Assembly: GCA_914767715.1 (NCBI GenBank)
Contig: OU612072.1
Coordinates: forward strand, 24,800,001-24,864,000
Length of the DNA: 64,000 nucleotides
DNA from: Membranipora membranacea
Taxonomy: Eukaryota > Bryozoa > Gymnolaemata > Cheilostomatida > Membraniporidae
Direction of reading: 5' to 3'
This document shows, piece by piece, positions 60,251 to 64,000 of the stretch (its first letter is position 1; every line of letters starts with the position of its first letter). The position numbers were made by a program, and so were the translations under genes. The notes under the pieces were generated by a model, which saw only the letters and a list, made by a program, of their open reading frames with translations, had not been told where the DNA came from and searched no databases.

Positions 60251-60779
60251 AGTAAATAATAATAGGGGAGCGCCTCATGACAAATGTAAACAATGGTTTA
60301 TCATGTCAATATTGGTAAATTGTTCAGCTCTTATGATGTTGTGGTGGTAGGTAACCAATAATTTTGATTTTTTTTGCAGGAGTTACATATTTGACACCTG
60401 GGATTTTTTAGTCTAAGATTACTCTACAGCTGGAATTGGACAGTATTTGCCGCAAGCTAAAGGTCACTTACCCTATCATCCGTCTAGACATGTTAAATTG
60501 GTCACAGTCTCTCACTGAGCAGCTGACCACAATCATAAAATTTGGCCCTCGGGTGTTCACAATGATTATTAACAGATTTCAACCATCTTACCAATAATAG
60601 TTCGGAGGTGACATGCCTACATAGAGTTTTTACTTATCATCGTATTCCCTTTGACCTTGACTGATGCATTAATTGATTTTGGTCTGATTAAGAATGTTTA
60701 GCTATATCAGCTCTTTATACGAGAAAACAGGCAGTCTGACCGCAGAATAAATTCCAAATTGTATATGATATTCAAGTTG

Positions 60780-61018
60780 GCGCCGTGGCCGTTGCTGTTG
60801 CTGGGAGGTATGGGTTTTTCAAACAAGCGATCCCGTGTTCGATTTCCGGCCGATCGCAGAGGTGTCAGGGAGGGCATCTAACCTCAAATGCTCTTGTGCC
60901 ACTATAGTATACAGTACATAGAGACATATTGACACCGGAAACAAATATACCAAGCAACATCAAGGTTTTTTCACATGGTATCACAGGGTATTGAGACAAT
61001 TAATGGCCTTGAGTTTTT
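60780..61018 (+). mobile_element. tRNA-derived SINE, family A, copy 3
   Basis: GGCCGTTGCTGTTGCTGGGA, GTTCGATTTCC, CTCAAATGCTCTTGTGCCAC and the 3' part ATCACAGGGTATTGAGAC match the other two family A copies, with more divergence. Confidence 0.75.
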
Positions 61019-64000
61019 CATTCATGTAGCTGAATGGTAATTAAATACTCGAAAAATTAACTTCAATTCGCCATATCTTAGCATTTGGTAGTCCCAATGG
61101 GTCAATCTTGTGTGTTTAGTATCTGTCAGCTTGAGAAGCATAGCTCAAAAAATATTGTCATGCTGAATGTTTGAAACTAGGTGTTATGCCAATTTCAACT
61201 CCACCTGCTCTAAGTGTATGCATTACGTACACATCACTCAGAATGATCTGTCATCTTTCATCGATCAATCTATCAACAATGTACACCAATTACTTTGTAG
61301 GTGGTGACTATAATTTATGAGAGTTAAATTGTTGCTGGGTGGGTAGGTATGTGGGTTGAAGAAGCCTTGTTACATCCACCCAGGAGATAATTCAGATCAA
61401 ACTAATGACCTCAAAATGATGGCTCGTGATTATTGGACCCTGTGAAGAAGCCTGCTCGTAAATGAATTATCCTCCGAAACCTTATGATTATGTGGTTGGG
61501 TAATAAGTTGCAGCAAACTTTCATTTGTCTGTTGGGCAGTTTTCTTTCGAAAATACAACACAGTAATTTTTTAATAGGGTGAGGTGGCCAAACGAACCAA
61601 ACTATCTGCTTGTCCTATTGACAATGATGACTCCCTACTTCACTCTTCATTTCAACCATATCATTGACATAACATGACATTGTTTCCTTGGGTAAAGCAG
61701 ATATTTATCTAGTACACATGTTGTAATACTCCTCTTGCCCCCCCACCTATGGAAATCTGTGAAGATGCAAGTCAGTCAACTTCACAAAAGATTTGTGCAG
61801 GCTCTGTTGGTGAAACCATTAAAATTCAAAGTTTGTTTGTTTCAGTGATGTACATAAATTGATCTGAATTAAAATCTTTGATTGGCAGTATGATGAGCCA
61901 CAACTGGTCCTCCTTGAGGGAAGTAATTCTAAAATTCATTAAGCTCAGCCATTGTCTTTGGCGTCTGTTTTCTTATTGTCAATGTTTAAGGAGAGTTTGG
62001 TTGTAAATTTCTTTTATGGTGAGATAATAAATTAGTGCTCACTGAGAAATGATGGATGGTTGATTGTTTTAAATTTAGGTAAAGTAAGATTGTTCCTTAT
62101 AAAAGACCAATTTAGTGTGTTTTCCTTTTATTTTAGAGATATTTGCAGTGGAAGTGGTGATTATTAACATCATCGCCTCAAAGTTTTCAATCCATGCTAT
62201 AATTACCATTCAAGTAAACCGATGTCTGTCACAAACTTCTTACCAGCAGAGCATTGTAAGTAATAAACAGAAAAAGTTGTACAGCCAAATTGGCTTTACA
62301 ACTTTTTCTATCAAACCGAAAAACCATCACTCTAAACTATAGTTGGCGCTAACGAGATTCATTCTGTCAAAATCTTTCCAACAAATGATGTAAAATAAAT
62401 AACTTGACATTTACTGCTGGTAGTGCCCTTTTACTTTGTGTTGCCGGTGTACCTGCATCTTGTTTGAGCTGCATATAAATCATATTTCATCAGATTTTGT
62501 TCATCCATTTTGTTATATTTGATGTGGTTTTGTGAGCTTATTTTTGTAACATGAATAACTAAATTAATTAACATTAAATCATCGTTTTTTAATTTTGGTA
62601 TTTACGAAGACAGAGTTTTTGACAGGTGTTCTCAAACTGTAGAGAAATATTTGAAAGTGAAAAAAAATTTAAATGCCTGATGTATAATAGTTATAATTTT
62701 GAAAATCCCACAGGGATCTTGAATTTACATGAAAGCAATTATGTATGCCCTATAATGAGATACATGTGTGGCTTGCATATAAAGTGCCTAGGATTCCAAG
62801 AACAATAGCTTTACGTATCTGAGCAACGCAAAAAGATACTTTACTGGCGATATTAAAGTGTGAAAAGTCTAGATGTGTTAAGAGCTAAGAGGTTATTAAA
62901 ATTTTCCAATATAATATTTATTCTGAGCATCCAAATTTAGAAAGAGTACATCATTACGCATCAAATATCAAAATATAACTATATAAGTTGTCTGCTACTT
63001 TGAGGTGCTAGGTACCAATGGTTTATTTGAATATTATTGTTCCAATATACAAACTTTAGCCACATATCCTGCTCCGGCTTTGTTTTTACTTTTAAATGAT
63101 TGTGATATTATGCGTCTTTATAGAATTCAGCATGTTGGCCATGGGGAGAACTTTACCAGCCCTATGTTATGAAGAAAGACTGGAGTTTTACAATCTATTC
63201 TTATTGTATGATTTTATTTTTGAACAGAGGGAGAGGCATTTTGTAAGAAATAGCTGATGATCAAACCCACCATCTTTCTAATCATATTTTCAGAAATTAA
63301 TATAGAACATCTTCTCGCTGCAAAAATATTTTCAGACCTAAACTATGTGGGTCCCAAAGCGTGCCAAATCCTTTTTCCTTTTTTTATGTCCCCTTTTGAT
63401 AATTTTCGCTTTGTCATTTTTAACCGTTATTGTAAGCGTTTAATCCATTTCATCAATACAATGATATCAGATGCAAAAATAAACTAAAAACTAAAACTAA
63501 TCTAAACTTAACAAGAAATAAAATATTATAATTCTTGGATTCGTTTTAGGACAATCTGAGTGGAAACTAGGCTAGTTCAGAGAACACCTCAAAGTATTTT
63601 GTCTGGATAATACGATAGTGCCAGATGTAATGCTTTACTGATTCACAAAATTGCAAAGCTTGGATACATTATTTGCAGTAGAAGCGTGGACGAAGCTTTC
63701 TTTCCAATTTACTTAACTGATAAATTTTCTTGAATAACAGTTGACTATATTATTTTATGTTAAAAGTCTATGATTCAAGAATTTAATTAATTTCATACTC
63801 CTCTCTCAAATTGGCCTTGTGATTATTTTTTCTCTGTCCTGACGTTTCCTAATTGGTATTTTGGATTAGTTTATTGTTGTCTATGAACCATAGGAAGAAG
63901 TCCAAACAATCATTTCGAATTGCCTCACAGTAGTAGTGAGTTTGAACATGGCAAAGATGAGACTGAGCAGCTTTAATACACAATATAATGCATAGTATGA
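61019..64000. other. No supported gene
   Basis: A TATAAAAG at 62098 is followed by a hydrophobic open stretch and an acceptor-like site near 62134, but no signal exon of the family type or other product can be recognised. The rest is AT-rich with scattered short open frames. Confidence 0.45.

Noticed and set aside
62098-62342. TATAAAAG followed by a hydrophobic frame, as a further family member
   Set aside because: No signal exon with phase 2 end, no Gly/Tyr exon and no matching last exon follow.

Overview
This is a eukaryotic, animal nuclear window. It is AT-rich, with spliced genes (GT/AG introns of about 200-1500 bp), TATA-box promoters, several tRNA-derived SINE families and many decayed CR1/L2/Jockey-like LINE fragments. 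Nothing prokaryotic is present: no operons, ribosome binding sites or CRISPR. The short secreted Gly/Tyr-rich proteins and the abundance of SINEs suggest a marine invertebrate, perhaps a spiralian such as a mollusc, but the sequence alone does not fix the phylum.

Left part (1-11 kb). A complete six-exon arylacetamide deacetylase / neutral cholesterol ester hydrolase-like enzyme gene (1396-7054, +) carries a LINE fragment in its fifth intron. A three-exon gene for a 103-residue soluble protein of unknown function (7815-10405, +) follows.

Central part (12-43 kb). At 12071-13940 (-) is a gene for a secreted protein of about 457 residues. It is built from eleven perfect-length 90-bp (30-residue) units, and its start codon reads GTG where ATG is expected. 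A broken multi-exon transposon-like gene lies at 16.6-18.8 kb. Then come four Gly/Tyr-rich secreted repeat proteins arranged as two divergent pairs (19.1-23.5 kb and 27.3-31.7 kb). Each pair is an inverted duplication, and the two pairs are copies of one another through a tandem segmental duplication of about 5.6 kb with an 8.26 kb offset. From 34.3 to 40 kb is a retrotransposon graveyard, including one LINE inserted antisense into another. A fifth Gly/Tyr-rich gene lies at 41.7-43.4 kb (-).

Right part (47-64 kb). Three shorter Tyr/Gly-rich secreted peptides (48.2, 52.6 and 59.9 kb) and one decayed paralogue (54.1 kb) follow. Among them is a two-exon gene for a putative double-pass membrane protein (56657-57718, +). 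The rest is non-coding apart from SINEs.

The unifying theme is one gene family. At least eight loci (nine counting the 30-residue-repeat gene) share a design: in most, a TATA box about 30 bp before a short non-coding exon 1, then a signal-peptide exon ending at phase 2 inside a codon (usually Gly), then a mature Gly/Tyr/Lys/Arg-rich exon ending at phase 1, then a tiny coding start to the last exon that completes the stop codon or a short C-terminus. It looks like an expanding cluster of secreted structural, adhesive or antimicrobial proteins.
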